Made by a program: the position numbers and the translations under genes. Shown piece by piece: positions 63,219-64,000 of a stretch of 64,000 nt of DNA; position 1 is the first letter of the stretch; every line of letters begins with the position of its first letter. The stretch lies in assembly GCA_000727475.1 (NCBI GenBank), contig KL647323.1:324659-388658 (forward strand). Direction: 5' to 3'. The notes beneath the pieces were generated by a model. That model had not been told where the DNA came from. It saw only the letters and a list, made by a program, of their open reading frames with translations, and did no database searches. This DNA is from Sarcocystis neurona (Eukaryota; Apicomplexa; Conoidasida; Eucoccidiorida; Sarcocystidae).

Positions 63219-64000
63219 TTTGAAGAACGCGGGATATGAGACGCTGCCCGTGTACGACCTACAAAACTGGTGGAAAAAGAGCAAATAGGCTGCGCAATGA
63301 AGACGAGCACGAAAGGGATTTAAACGCTGCTGACTAGTGTACAAAAGTTTTACATGAGAGAAGACTGATGCGGATGATGGGTAGGGAGAAGTGCGGGGCA
63401 GACCACCGCCGCGCGCACCTCGGGGGACCACCCGTACCACCTGACGGACGGGCAGCTGCAACTGCCGCGACAGCAGTAGCGGCAGCAAAACGCGCTACAG
63501 AAGCACCATTTATTACACGTAGCAGCACGACAAATAGGGACGACAGGAGGAAGCATAGTCGTAGTAGAATTGGAAGCAGGCAACCAAAATTTCTTGAAGG
63601 TGCAGTACACCAACATTGGCGTCCGCCACACAGCACGACATAGGCGACGGAAGATCGCGATGAAGAACGTTCCGGCCGTGTCGTACGGCAGAGCGAATTC
63701 GAGTTTGGGTGTGTCCCCTGCACTGAAGCCTTCGCTGGAGCTGCGTGTGGTGGCGGTGTTACTGTTGACTGAATCTGTGCAAATGCTGCTGCATGTGCTA
63801 CAAACGCTACAGGACTGTGCCTCCCTTACCTCTTTACTAGTACTTCCCCTGAGATAACATCTTCGCAACAGAGCGACTCTACGCGTGCTGGCGACTGTAC
63901 TGTTTTACCCGCTGACACGTAATACCCAACAGGCGAAAGTTGTGAAGCCGTAGTTGGCGGGGCACTGTGCATGCTGGTGTAGCCACCCGTGTGCACACCC
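63219..64000. other. 5' flank of phosphoglycerate kinase with coding-like fragments
   Basis: This is the likely promoter and leader region of the kinase. On the plus strand 63368-63643 is open and Ala/Arg-rich (ATAATAVAAAKRATEAPF). The stretch 63690-63930 reads as a Cys-rich, protein-like frame interrupted by TGA and TAA, with GLCLPYLFTSTSPEITSS as an example. Neither can be assigned. A TATA-like or other core promoter element is not identifiable with confidence. Confidence 0.35.

Noticed and set aside
1..64000. tRNA, rRNA, snRNA, telomere-like AAACCCT arrays or intact retroelements
   Set aside because: I looked for B-box-like GGTTCGA contexts, conserved U6-type sequence, AAACCCT arrays and polymerase motif clusters and found none convincing. 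A covariance-model scan would be the decisive test.

Overview
The window looks like nuclear DNA of a coccidian apicomplexan, most likely an Eimeria species, with the related Cyclospora a less likely alternative. This is inferred from three things. Trinucleotide CAG/CTG tracts are very dense and give poly-Gln, poly-Ala and poly-Ser runs inside enormous open reading frames. Genes carry several GT-AG introns. Repeat-choked stretches alternate with repeat-poor stretches. No prokaryotic feature, CRISPR array, tRNA or rRNA was seen.

Layout. 1-12762 (+): a histidine-phosphatase (phosphoglycerate-mutase-like) domain is encoded by spliced exons at 1179-1347, 3677-3755, 4647-5083 and probably 5491-5667. 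Its first exon, with the RHG motif, is not found and probably lies left of the window. It is followed, probably in the same gene, by a repeat-rich coding exon of about 2,190 codons (6201-12762) whose frame appears to shift at a C10 run. 12763-17135: GATA-type and TATG-type microsatellites surround a Gln/Glu-rich exon (14967-15658, +) and a doubtful minus-strand basic ORF. 17136-23280: repeat-poor DNA with no gene I can support. 23459-34366 (+): one uninterrupted ORF of 3,635 codons, with a 16-copy 21-bp repeat (TPEKQQQ) and a second degenerate repeat of roughly 20-28 residues. 34367-38806: repeat-poor DNA. 38807-53658 (+): a probable multi-exon gene with a possible 5' exon (39262-39533), a 949-codon disordered ORF (40588-43437), a short linker exon (45038-45235) and a coiled-coil exon (46182-48353). 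Its reading frame then continues through in-frame stops into coding-like sequence that looks like a decaying 3' end. 56832-63218 (-): a complete four-exon cytosolic phosphoglycerate kinase gene of 418 residues.

How the genes relate. Phosphoglycerate kinase is a core glycolytic enzyme. The phosphatase belongs to the superfamily that includes phosphoglycerate mutase, but its motifs resemble the broad-specificity phosphatase branch, so a shared glycolytic role is not shown. The three giant low-complexity proteins have no domain I recognise apart from the coiled coil. The points most worth following are the phosphatase joined to a giant homopolymeric tail, the frame break at the C10 tract, the two in-frame stops after the coiled-coil exon, and the phase-matched exons of that gene.
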